DNA of 64,000 bases from a candidate division FCPU426 bacterium (GTDB lineage Bacteria; Oederibacteriota; Muellerivitia; Muellerivitales; Muellerivitaceae), in the NCBI GenBank assembly GCA_030041545.1, contig JASHNQ010000007.1:1-64000 (forward strand), written 5' to 3'. Below are positions 17,776-26,745 of the stretch, in pieces. A program made the translations under genes and the position numbers. The notes under the pieces were generated by a model that saw only the letters and a program-made list of their open reading frames with translations, was not told where the DNA came from and searched no databases. Within the stretch, counting starts at the first letter, position 1; each line of letters opens with the position of its first letter.

Positions 17776-20700
17776 ATGATCTCCGATCAAGTTATTAGAG
17801 ACCAGGTCACACATGGCCATGAAACCCTCTTCGCGGTGGACGCGGGGGCGGGGACGGGCAAGACCACGCTCCTGGTGTCCCGGCTCATCGCGCTTCTCCT
17901 GGAAAAGCAGGCCCCTTTAAGCCACATCGCGGCCATCACCTTCACCGAAAAAGCCGCCGCCGAATTGGCGGAGCGGCTCCGCTCCAAACTGGAGGAGACC
18001 CTTCAGCCCGTTCGACTCGCTTCGCTCGCTCAGGGTGATCAAAACCAAAGGAAGGTTTTGATCAGCAAAGCATTAGAGGATATGGAACGGGCCCCGATTT
18101 CCACCATCCATTCCTTCTGTGCGGCGCTGCTGCGTGAATACCCGGTGGAAGCCGGGGTGGACCCGCAATTCACCCTGTTGGACGAGGTCCAATCCAGGGC
18201 CTTTGAGGCCCAAACCTGGGAACATTGGCTCAAGAAAAGCCTGTCCCGGCCTGTGGAACCGCTCTTCCACTTCCAACGGCTAGGCGGCACCTTTGAGCAC
18301 GTTGACGAGCTTAAGCAGTTCATTAAAAAGAACCACACCTTGCTGTTGATACGCGAAAAACAACCTCTCCCTTCGGTGGCGACTTTCGTGAATTCATGGA
18401 AGGACTTCATGGCTTGGAGTCGAAAGGCCGCCAAGGCCTGCTCTAATCATGAGGACGGGCTTTATGAGGAACTCGAAGTCCTTTGGACCCAAAGCCAGAC
18501 TATGGAATCTATGGACTCCAATGACCTGGCCTTTGAATTGGCCAAACTGGACGTCCCCAAAGTCAAGAAAACGGGCAGCCAAAAGGCCTGGGATAAAGCC
18601 ACATTGGCCGGGGTTCGGGAAAGGTTCCTGCGGCTGGCCGAGGACCACCAAACAGCCTTTGCCCCCTTCAAGGACGCAGTGCTCCTCAACCTGGTCCATT
18701 GGATTTGGGACTACTTCCGGGAATGGGAAGAGCAAAAACGGAAGGGTGGGTTCCTTGATTTCGACGACCTGCTGTTGAAGACCCGGGACCTCCTTTTGAA
18801 CCATCCCGAAGTGCGGGAAGAGTTGAAGGACCGCTTTGATTACCTTTTCGTGGACGAGTTCCAGGACACGGACCCGCTCCAGGTTGAGATTGTTTTCTTT
18901 TTGTGTGAGCGATCCGCCTCCCTACGCCAAGGCTCCGGGAGGCAGGCTCAAGTCACAGATTGGAAAAAAATTGTACTTGAGCCTGGCAAACTCTTTCTGG
19001 TCGGTGACCCGAAACAAAGCATCTACCGTTTCCGCCGGGCGGACGTGGCCATCTATGAGGAAACCAAGAAAAGAATCCTGGCCAATGGGGGCAAGGTCGA
19101 GGTCCTGACCGAAAATTTCCGAACCGTGGGCGGGCTGGTGGAATGGGTCAACGGTCGGTTTCCCTCCCAGTTCGAGGGCACGGGCATCCAATACTATCCC
19201 TTGAGCCCAAACCGGAAAGCGGGGAAGACTGAAGGCACGCTTCCCATCCTTTGGGGGCTGAAGATTCCCAAGCTCACCGAGGAAAAGCCTTCTAAAACCT
19301 TCTGGCGCCAATGGGAGGCGGAATGGGTGGCAGCATTCCTCAAGGACCATGTCCTGAATGGAGTCTTCACGGTATCCGACCCCAAAACCCATGAGAAACG
19401 CCTGGCGCGCAAGGGCGACATCGCCATCTTGTTCCGGGACCTTTCCAACGATATCGAGGAGGCTTGGGAAGATTCCCTGCGCCGGCGGGACTTGTCCTAC
19501 CAGATCGTGGGTGGCAAGCGCTTCTACAACCGGCCCGAGATCGTGGCCCTTTCCACGCTCCTGACCTGCCTCTCCTCGCCCGCCGACGAGGCCGCCGCCG
19601 TGGCGGTGTTGAGGAGCCCGCTTTTTGGCTTCAGCGACGAGGAGTTGTTCCTTCACCGGGCAAGAGGAGGGAATTTTCAATTTTTAAATCCCTCAATCTC
19701 AAACACCCCTCACCCTAACCCTCTCCCGCAAGGGGAGAGGGGAAATATTAAATCAGCTTTCGCATACTTGAGGGAATGGCACCAAGCCACCCGCAACCTC
19801 GGGGTTTCGGACACCCTGGCCGAGTTTTACCGGCGCACGAACCTTTTGGCCGTCACGGCCGGCCAGCCCCACGGGGAACAGCGCGTGGCGAACCTGATGA
19901 AGGTGCTGGACCAGGCCCGGGAGCTGGAAACCTCCCAGCATTTCACCTACCGGGCCTTCACCCAATGGCTCACCACCCAGCAGGAGGAAGGCACCCTGGA
20001 GGGTGAGGCCCCGGGGCCCGATTCCTCCGAGGACCGCATCACCCTCATGACCATCCACAAGGCCAAGGGGCTGGAATTCCCCATCGTGTTCGTCTCCGCC
20101 TGGGCCGCCGAACCTAAGGACTCGGGCAGCTTAGTGGACCGCAAGCATTTGGCCGGGGCCTTCAAGGTCGGCGCGGCGGAACTGGGTTTGAAGACCCTCA
20201 ACTACGATGAGGTGAAAGGCGAGGAGGACCTGCAGCGCAAGGCCGAGGATACCCGGCTGCTTTACGTGGCGGCTACCCGGGCCCGGGATTGCCTGCTCCT
20301 GCCCCATTTTGAGTTCCCCGCTGAGGGAAAATTCCAGAACGAAAACCTCTTCGCGGGTCCACTTTTGAAGGCCCTGGAAGAAAAGGACTCCATAGTCCAT
20401 TGGGCCGAAACCAAGGAGGGGGTTGAACCCTTGGGCGATCCGCCGGCCTGGGTGGTGCCCCTGGACGAAAAGCCGGGCAAGGCTCTGGAACAAGAAAAAG
20501 AAAAATTGAAGGCGGAACAGGAAGCCCGGGCCAAAAATATACAATCCTTGAGGGGCGAGAAACAGTTCAAGTCGGTCACTTCGGTCCTCGCCGTGGATAC
20601 GGACAAACAAGAAAGGGAAGGACAGGTCTTCGAGGAACCTGAAACAACCTCGCCCTGGGGCGGGAAAGACCTAGGGTCCGTGGTCCACTTGCTACTGGAA

Positions 20701-21117
20701 AAAGGCTGGGATTGGGACGAGGCGACCCTTCGCAAAGCGGCCTTGCTCTACGCGGAAAAAGCGGGGATTGGAAAAGAAGGCGCCGAGGAAGCCGTCCGAA
20801 TGGCCCTTCCAGCCCTGCAAAGCCCTATCCTCCAGCGGGCGAGGGATTCGAAGAAGGCGTTCCGGGAACTTCCATTAACGGTCAAGAACAAGGATGGAAC
20901 CTACTTGAACGCCGTGCTCGATTTGGCATTCCTGGATCAAAGCGAATGGGTGATCGTGGATTACAAAACAGATAAAGACCCGGAAAAACTGAAGGAAAAA
21001 TACCGGCAACAAATCGGTTATTACCGGAAGCTACTGGAAGAATCGACCCGCCACAAAGTCAAGGAAGCCCACCTTTATTTCCTCCAGCACCAAAAAGTAG
21101 AAACTGTCGAGTGTTAA
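17776..21117 (+). CDS. addA: AddA/RecB-like UvrD-family helicase-nuclease
   Basis: VDAGAGTGKTTLLVSRL Walker A; LFVDEFQDTDPLQ; GDPKQSIYRFRRADV; ITLMTIHKAKGLEFPIVFV; LLYVAATRARD; C-terminal AVLDLAF...VIVDYKTDK nuclease motif. Confidence 0.85.
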   Translation: MISDQVIRDQVTHGHETLFAVDAGAGTGKTTLLVSRLIALLLEKQAPLSHIAAITFTEKAAAELAERLRSKLEETLQPVRLASLAQGDQNQRKVLISKALEDMERAPISTIHSFCAALLREYPVEAGVDPQFTLLDEVQSRAFEAQTWEHWLKKSLSRPVEPLFHFQRLGGTFEHVDELKQFIKKNHTLLLIREKQPLPSVATFVNSWKDFMAWSRKAAKACSNHEDGLYEELEVLWTQSQTMESMDSNDLAFELAKLDVPKVKKTGSQKAWDKATLAGVRERFLRLAEDHQTAFAPFKDAVLLNLVHWIWDYFREWEEQKRKGGFLDFDDLLLKTRDLLLNHPEVREELKDRFDYLFVDEFQDTDPLQVEIVFFLCERSASLRQGSGRQAQVTDWKKIVLEPGKLFLVGDPKQSIYRFRRADVAIYEETKKRILANGGKVEVLTENFRTVGGLVEWVNGRFPSQFEGTGIQYYPLSPNRKAGKTEGTLPILWGLKIPKLTEEKPSKTFWRQWEAEWVAAFLKDHVLNGVFTVSDPKTHEKRLARKGDIAILFRDLSNDIEEAWEDSLRRRDLSYQIVGGKRFYNRPEIVALSTLLTCLSSPADEAAAVAVLRSPLFGFSDEELFLHRARGGNFQFLNPSISNTPHPNPLPQGERGNIKSAFAYLREWHQATRNLGVSDTLAEFYRRTNLLAVTAGQPHGEQRVANLMKVLDQARELETSQHFTYRAFTQWLTTQQEEGTLEGEAPGPDSSEDRITLMTIHKAKGLEFPIVFVSAWAAEPKDSGSLVDRKHLAGAFKVGAAELGLKTLNYDEVKGEEDLQRKAEDTRLLYVAATRARDCLLLPHFEFPAEGKFQNENLFAGPLLKALEEKDSIVHWAETKEGVEPLGDPPAWVVPLDEKPGKALEQEKEKLKAEQEARAKNIQSLRGEKQFKSVTSVLAVDTDKQEREGQVFEEPETTSPWGGKDLGSVVHLLLEKGWDWDEATLRKAALLYAEKAGIGKEGAEEAVRMALPALQSPILQRARDSKKAFRELPLTVKNKDGTYLNAVLDLAFLDQSEWVIVDYKTDKDPEKLKEKYRQQIGYYRKLLEESTRHKVKEAHLYFLQHQKVETVEC
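19704..19745. repeat. REP-like palindrome (CCCTCACCCTAACCCTCTCCCGCAAGGGGAGAGGGG) inside addA
   Basis: Encodes TPHPNPLPQGERG in frame; related repeats at 48967-49066. Confidence 0.75.
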
Positions 21118-21123
21118 GAATTC

Positions 21124-21261
21124 ATTGCGAGATTCGAATTTTGAGGCGAAGCAACCTCAGTTCCAAAACAACTTCCTTGGGAAAAGGCTTATTTAAACTG
21201 GGGTTGCTTTGGGCAGAACCGGTCCCCTATTCGGGGACCAAGCCCTCGCAATGACAGCAAC
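21124..21261. repeat. Intergenic repeat, same family as 19-130 and 13801-13863
   Basis: TTGAGGCGAAGCAACCTCAGTT ... AAACTGGGGTTGCTTT ... CCCTCGCAATGACAGCAA. Confidence 0.75.
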
Positions 21262-21268
21262 ATAAGTT

Positions 21269-23389
21269 TCATCTGGCCAAGGCCATCCATTTCTTCAGGT
21301 CAAAGGCCGGATCGAACTTCGAGGCCCGGATAAAGCATTCCCCGGCCCTCCCCTTATCCCCGCTTTTCAAAAGGGCGATCCCCAACCGGAAATAGACGCC
21401 CGCGAACTTCTTGTCCAGGAAGGGATAGGAACGGGTGGCTTCCACTGGCTTCTCCAGAAGCCACAGGGCCGGGGTCATGTCCGAACCTACTAGAAGGATA
21501 TCCAGCCCTTTTTCCAGCACCCAGGCCCTCAGAAGAGGGTCCGCCCCGCAGCCGGAATAAATGGACCAGAGTTTTCCCAGCACGGGATTGAAATCCGGGT
21601 TTTCCACCACATAGGGCATGGCGCCGTAAAGGTCCTGGAGGGCCTGGTGCACCTGCATCCACTCCAGGAAAGTTTCCGCCACCCCGGGTGAATCCACCGG
21701 AACCAGGGCCAGGCAAAGGATGGAGCCGGAGGCGCCGGCATCGGATAAAACATCGATGCGGGTTCCGGGGAAACGCTTTTGGAGGATGGGGGCGTAATGC
21801 AGGTCCGCGAGGATGGCGGCCCACCGGGCCGAAGCCGGGGAAAGCCGCGGGTTTCGGCCGGCGTTGAAAGGATAGGTGGCGGTTAAAAGGGATTGGTCGT
21901 AGGCGTTCGAAACGAAGTCGGTGAAGACCTGTCCCGGGCCCTGGTTCTTTTCCGTTTCCTCCAGCAGTTGAAAGGCTTGGTACCGCTCCGGCGATTTAAT
22001 CTGGATGCCGGGGATTATGTTCACGGACCATTGGTGGAAGACGCCGAACAGGTGGTAGCCGTCCATTCCCAACGAGAAGGCCAAGGCGAGGACCAGGATG
22101 TCCCTCCGGGCGACCGGCGCGAGCTCCACCAATAAGGCGGCCAAGCCCGCGGCCACGGGCACAAGGCAAAGGGGCATCACGAGGTCGATGCGGAAACATT
22201 CCAGGGTGTTGAAGAAAAGCACAGGAAGGAGCAGGAGCCCCAAGGCCGCCCACCACCAGGTCCGGAACAGGGGCCCCAGGAATCGGTCCCAGGTCGCCAG
22301 TCCGATAAAAAACAAGGCATCCCCAAGGGGGTTCAGGAACCCGCCCCAAAGGGGGGCGAAGCTCCAATACGAGGAATCCGCGGGCCCCCAGAAAATCGAC
22401 GTGAAATAGGACAGCAAAGTGGCGTAACGGCGATCCCAGGGGATTGCCTGGCGGCTGAAAAGCGAATAGGTGAAGACGTGACCGTCGGCGAGGTTTTGAA
22501 GGAAGCCCGCGTGCATGGGGGCGGACACCACCACGGCGGGCAGGAGATAGGCTAGAAACGTCCCGGCACCCAGTCCCGGCTTGTTCCGGCAAAAGAGGAA
22601 CACCCCCGCCGTGAGGAGGGCCGCCGGGATCACGAACATCATGGAGGCATAAAACGAAAATCCCACGCCTAGCCCTAAGGCCAAGGCTATCCAGGGGGCC
22701 CGTTTCGGCGGGGCGTGGAGGAAAAAACCCAGCAAGAGGAGAAGCAGGAACTCCACCACCCATTGCAGAGCGCCCAGGTAGGCGTCGAACCGCCCGTAAT
22801 AAAGGGGCCAAAAGCCCAAAGCCAACAGGGCGGCAAAAAAGCCGGAAAGGGAAGGCGGCAGAAACCGGCGGGCGGTCCACCAGCCCAAAGGCACAGCCAA
22901 GAGCGAAAGCAGGGCGGGGTAAAGCCACATGGAAAAAAGCGAGGGCGGGAAAAGCCGGAAGAAACCTCCCTGCAGCCAGGTGAACAAGGGCATGGTTTTC
23001 TCGTGGCCTATGAAAAGGGGCCAGCCCCCCTTTTCCGAAAGGCCGATGGCGAAGTAACTGTAATTGGCGTCGTCCCAGGTCGGCCACACCGGGACCGAAA
23101 CTAGGCCGTAAAGCCGGAGGCCCAGGGCCAGGGCGCCCAGCCCCAGGAACCAGGCGGGGCCGGCCGGATTCAGGGGAAGCGGCGCCTCCTTGGGTTGGAA
23201 CGGCGCCCGGCGAAAAAAAAAGAAAACAAAAAAAATCTGCAGCGCCAGTCCCAGGGGGAAAAGCCAGAGCTTCCGCCAGACCGTCCAGGGGCCCCAGGCC
23301 AGGGCCGCGTTCAAGGCCAGGAGGATGAAAGACCACAGCCAAACCCCCGGGACCCTTGAGCCCCGGGCCCGGTCATTGGAAAAAGCCAT
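21269..23389 (-). CDS. Array paralog 1: GT-C-like polytopic membrane protein with C-terminal soluble tail
   Basis: Many TM segments; WPTWDDANYSYFAIGL; WGGFLNPLGDALFFIGL; YPFNAGRNPRLSPASARWAAILADLHYAPILQKRFPG. Confidence 0.75.
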   Translation of the reverse strand: MAFSNDRARGSRVPGVWLWSFILLALNAALAWGPWTVWRKLWLFPLGLALQIFFVFFFFRRAPFQPKEAPLPLNPAGPAWFLGLGALALGLRLYGLVSVPVWPTWDDANYSYFAIGLSEKGGWPLFIGHEKTMPLFTWLQGGFFRLFPPSLFSMWLYPALLSLLAVPLGWWTARRFLPPSLSGFFAALLALGFWPLYYGRFDAYLGALQWVVEFLLLLLLGFFLHAPPKRAPWIALALGLGVGFSFYASMMFVIPAALLTAGVFLFCRNKPGLGAGTFLAYLLPAVVVSAPMHAGFLQNLADGHVFTYSLFSRQAIPWDRRYATLLSYFTSIFWGPADSSYWSFAPLWGGFLNPLGDALFFIGLATWDRFLGPLFRTWWWAALGLLLLPVLFFNTLECFRIDLVMPLCLVPVAAGLAALLVELAPVARRDILVLALAFSLGMDGYHLFGVFHQWSVNIIPGIQIKSPERYQAFQLLEETEKNQGPGQVFTDFVSNAYDQSLLTATYPFNAGRNPRLSPASARWAAILADLHYAPILQKRFPGTRIDVLSDAGASGSILCLALVPVDSPGVAETFLEWMQVHQALQDLYGAMPYVVENPDFNPVLGKLWSIYSGCGADPLLRAWVLEKGLDILLVGSDMTPALWLLEKPVEATRSYPFLDKKFAGVYFRLGIALLKSGDKGRAGECFIRASKFDPAFDLKKWMALAR

Positions 23390-23522
23390 AGGCCATTATT
23401 GGAGGGCGCGGGGGTTTTTCCACTTAAATTTGCTCAGGCCCCAAAAGCAAACGGGTCGTGCGGCTCGGTCATTTAGAAAAAGTGAAAGGATGGGAGGTCC
23501 TTCCCCGCGACGACATCACCAT

Positions 23523-25631
23523 TTAATCCTCCAATCCCAATTCCCTCATTTCAACCAGGAGCCACGAGTTGCCGGGCGATTGTTTTAACGCCTCCTTGAA
23601 AATTTCCCGCGCCTCAGCTTGTTGTCCTTCTGAGGCCAACAGCCTTCCAAATTTTTCGCAAAGCGCGGGATCCTGGTAGCTTTGGGCGAAGCAGGCGTGG
23701 AAGATCGCGGAATAATGGGCCCACTGCGCCTGGCTGTCTTCGGGGTGGAAGGTCTTTTCGCAAGTGTAATTGAAGGCCAGCTTCTCGAAAAAACAGGACT
23801 GCAGGAAGGGGTCCTGGGGGACGGAAGGGTAAAAAGCCAGGAGGTCTTTCAGGATTCCCGAGCGGGGTAGGCCGTTGGAGAGGTCCAGGATCTTCCAATT
23901 GATATCTTGGAGCGGTCCGTAAAAGCCGGACCATTGCCGGAACACCGGCGATGTTTCGCCGGTTACGGGGAGGATCCCCAAAATGTGGCGCCCGGGCAAA
24001 CCCGGCCGGGGGGAGAGAAGGGAAACCCAGCGTGAACCCGGAAACCGGCGGCTTAAGAAAGGCTGGTAATGATAATCCGTCAAGACCGCGGCCCAGGAGA
24101 TGCCCGTCCGCGGCAAGCCGGTATTCCAGGCGGCGTTCATGAAATAAGAGGCGTAATCCAGGGAAGGGTCATCGGTTTCAGGGATCAATTCCGAAAATAG
24201 GTAACAGGGCCCCTGTTGGGAGAAATAAGGCTGCAGGAGTTCAAAGGCTTCATTTCCTTCACCCTGGGTGCCCTGGGAAGTGGCGCTGAAGGGCCAAAAC
24301 CGGGCACCGGGAAGGGGGATCCGAAGGACGTCCATCCCGGCGATTACCGCCAAAATCAAGGCCAGGCCCGCCATCCGCCGGGAAGACGGCAGGGCTGAAA
24401 CCAAGGCTTGGATCCCGAAGGCGGCGACCACCAGCAGGATGGGAAGGGTGGAAAGGATTCGAATGGGTTCGTAACCGTAACTCAAGAACCCCGGCAGTAA
24501 GAAAAGGGCAAGCGCGAGCCCCAAGGCCAGGGCCGGTCCTTTCTTTCCGATACGGTAAAGTTCAAGGATTCCTAGAAAAAAGCAAGCGCCGAGGAACACG
24601 TTCAATAACCCGCCGGCCCCCGGCAAGGCGGTTTCCGAACGGCTGTCCCAAAAAAGTCCTGAAAGATAACCTGTGACCGTGTCCACCAGGCCCTGCGGGG
24701 AAAAATGGTTCCACACCGAAATGGCCCGGATATGGCCTCCGTATCCACCTTCCCAGAGGAAATATAAAAAAGGGCCAAGAGTAGCCACCAGGGAAGCAAG
24801 GAAAGCTCCCGGGGCCCAGGGGGAACGGTGGGCTTTCCAAACCAAAACTAGGACCGCGAAAAGGGACACCACCGGCCAAGGGGTCAGGATATAAGGCCCC
24901 AACCCCGTTATAAAGCCGAGGAAAAGCGCCCTTCCCTTCGTCCTTGGCGAATCCTCCGCCGCGAGAAACCGGCCCAGGGCATAAAAAACCGCCAGTTCCC
25001 AGAGGGGGAAAAGTCCCACGGGGTAACCGGTGCGGGCCATTTGCAAAGCCCAAAAATTGTAGGCCAACAAGAAGGTCGCCAAGACGGAAAAAGGGCGGGA
25101 AAAATACTGCCGACAGGCCAGGTACCCCATCGGGATGGCCATCCAAGAAAGAGAGGCGGCTAAAAATTGGATGCTGAAAAGGGGGTTGTGGGTCCATCGC
25201 AACAACAGCCAGCATAACCGGCTTTGAGTGGTGGGGACCTGGCTGAAAGTCTCAAAAAGGCTCCAATTCCAATGCCGCAGCAAGGCGATGGCTCCCATGC
25301 CGTAGATGGCTTGATCCCCACCAGGCCACCAGCCGGAACCGCCCAGGCCCCAAAACCGCAGCAGAAGGGCCGCCACTCCCAGGGCGGCCCAGGCGGGCCA
25401 GGGAAGGGAGCCGCGGAAAAGTTCCTCTTTCTTTCCGGGCGCCGAAGGCTGCTTCCGAAGCGAGGAGAAGGCTAACCCCAAGGGCAAGACCAGGCCGAAT
25501 AGAGAAAGGAAGAGGCGATGGGTCGTGGAAAGGCCCGACGAGGAAAGGAGAAATTGGACAGGAAGAAAAACCAGGAAGTAGGGCCAGGGATGGTAGAAGC
25601 GGGTCAGATCGGCCTGAAAAAAATTTTTCAT
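23523..25631 (-). CDS. Array paralog 2: divergent GT-C-like membrane protein with C-terminal tail
   Basis: WWPGGDQAIYGMGAIALL; SWAAVLTDYHYQPFLSRRFPGSRW; DPFLQSCFFEKLAF; TPR-like end. Confidence 0.75.
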   Translation of the reverse strand: MKNFFQADLTRFYHPWPYFLVFLPVQFLLSSSGLSTTHRLFLSLFGLVLPLGLAFSSLRKQPSAPGKKEELFRGSLPWPAWAALGVAALLLRFWGLGGSGWWPGGDQAIYGMGAIALLRHWNWSLFETFSQVPTTQSRLCWLLLRWTHNPLFSIQFLAASLSWMAIPMGYLACRQYFSRPFSVLATFLLAYNFWALQMARTGYPVGLFPLWELAVFYALGRFLAAEDSPRTKGRALFLGFITGLGPYILTPWPVVSLFAVLVLVWKAHRSPWAPGAFLASLVATLGPFLYFLWEGGYGGHIRAISVWNHFSPQGLVDTVTGYLSGLFWDSRSETALPGAGGLLNVFLGACFFLGILELYRIGKKGPALALGLALALFLLPGFLSYGYEPIRILSTLPILLVVAAFGIQALVSALPSSRRMAGLALILAVIAGMDVLRIPLPGARFWPFSATSQGTQGEGNEAFELLQPYFSQQGPCYLFSELIPETDDPSLDYASYFMNAAWNTGLPRTGISWAAVLTDYHYQPFLSRRFPGSRWVSLLSPRPGLPGRHILGILPVTGETSPVFRQWSGFYGPLQDINWKILDLSNGLPRSGILKDLLAFYPSVPQDPFLQSCFFEKLAFNYTCEKTFHPEDSQAQWAHYSAIFHACFAQSYQDPALCEKFGRLLASEGQQAEAREIFKEALKQSPGNSWLLVEMRELGLED

Positions 25632-25772
25632 CTTTTCCTTTTCTTCCCAGAGCCGGTGCGCCGGGCGCCGGCCCCCCTTGCGAAAGGACCATACGCCATT
25701 ATTGAAAAGGGACGATATTTTTCCAATTAAATTTATTCCGGAGGGAAAAATGATCAAAGGTAGAATAGGGAC

Positions 25773-26744
25773 ATGAGTGCTTCGCCCCTGCACCCCCACG
25801 GCCATTCCCACAGCCATGCCGGCCTATCGCATGACCACGGGCATTCCCACGGACCCAACCGACGCGGTCCGATGCTCTGGGCCATCGGAATCACCGCCTC
25901 CATCCTGGTCTTGGAAGTGATCGGGGGGTTCCTCTCCCACTCCCTGGCCCTCTTGTCCGACGCGGGCCACATGCTCACCGACCTGGCCGCGCTCCTGATC
26001 TCCCTGGCCGCCATGGCCATGGCCGAGAGGCCGGTCAGCGACCGCCATACCTACGGCTTCGCGCGGCTGGAGGTGCTGGCCGCCTTCGGTAACGCCCTGA
26101 CTTTTTTCGGGATGGTGGCGGCCGTGGGGTGGGAGGCCTTCCAGCGCCTGGCCGCGCCCCGCCTGCCCGACTGGAAAACCATGGGCGTGATCGCCGCCGT
26201 CGGCCTCCTGGCCAACGCCTTTTCCGCCTGGTTCCTCCACGGGGCGCACGAGGAAGACCTGAACATGAAGAGCGCCTGGATCCACGTCCTGGGGGACCTG
26301 GCCTCCTCGGCGGGGGTGCTGGTGGGCGTGGCGGTCATCGCCCGGACCGGCTGGGCCTGGGTGGACCCGGCTATCAGCCTGGGAATCGCCTTCCTGATCG
26401 CCTTAAGCGCCTTCAATCTCTTTTGGAAGGCCCTGCATATCCTCTTGGAATCTGCCCCGATCGGGCTGACGACCGAGAGGATCAGCACCTGCCTGACCTC
26501 CCACATCCCCCAGGTCAAGGAAGTCCACCACGTGCACCTTTGGGAAGTGGGATCGGGGGAAATCCACCTGACCGCCCATTTAGTGGTGGAGAACCAGCCC
26601 TTAAGCCGGGCCCAGGAAATCCTGGAACGGGCGGTGAGGGATTTAGAAAAGGAATGCGGCATCCACCACGCCACCCTCCAGCTCGAAACTTCCTCCGCCG
26701 GGCGCCGCCAGGGGCCGGGGCGTTCCGGGTTTCGAAGGACCTAA
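25773..26744 (+). CDS. Cation diffusion facilitator (CzcD/ZitB-like) with His-rich N-terminus
   Basis: HPHGHSHSHAGLSHDHGHSHG; SDAGHMLTDLAALLISLAA; RHTYGFARLEVLAAF; SAWIHVLGDLASSAGVLVG. Confidence 0.9.
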   Translation: MSASPLHPHGHSHSHAGLSHDHGHSHGPNRRGPMLWAIGITASILVLEVIGGFLSHSLALLSDAGHMLTDLAALLISLAAMAMAERPVSDRHTYGFARLEVLAAFGNALTFFGMVAAVGWEAFQRLAAPRLPDWKTMGVIAAVGLLANAFSAWFLHGAHEEDLNMKSAWIHVLGDLASSAGVLVGVAVIARTGWAWVDPAISLGIAFLIALSAFNLFWKALHILLESAPIGLTTERISTCLTSHIPQVKEVHHVHLWEVGSGEIHLTAHLVVENQPLSRAQEILERAVRDLEKECGIHHATLQLETSSAGRRQGPGRSGFRRT

Positions 26745-26745
26745 G

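Noticed and set aside
21996-23342. Long ORFs on alternative frames (e.g. 21996-23342 -, 33198-34298 -, 4330-5034 -, 12163-12879 +, 10878-11399 -)
   Set aside because: They overlap well-supported genes in other frames, have Pro/Arg/Gly-skewed composition typical of out-of-frame translation of GC-rich DNA, and show no recognisable motifs.
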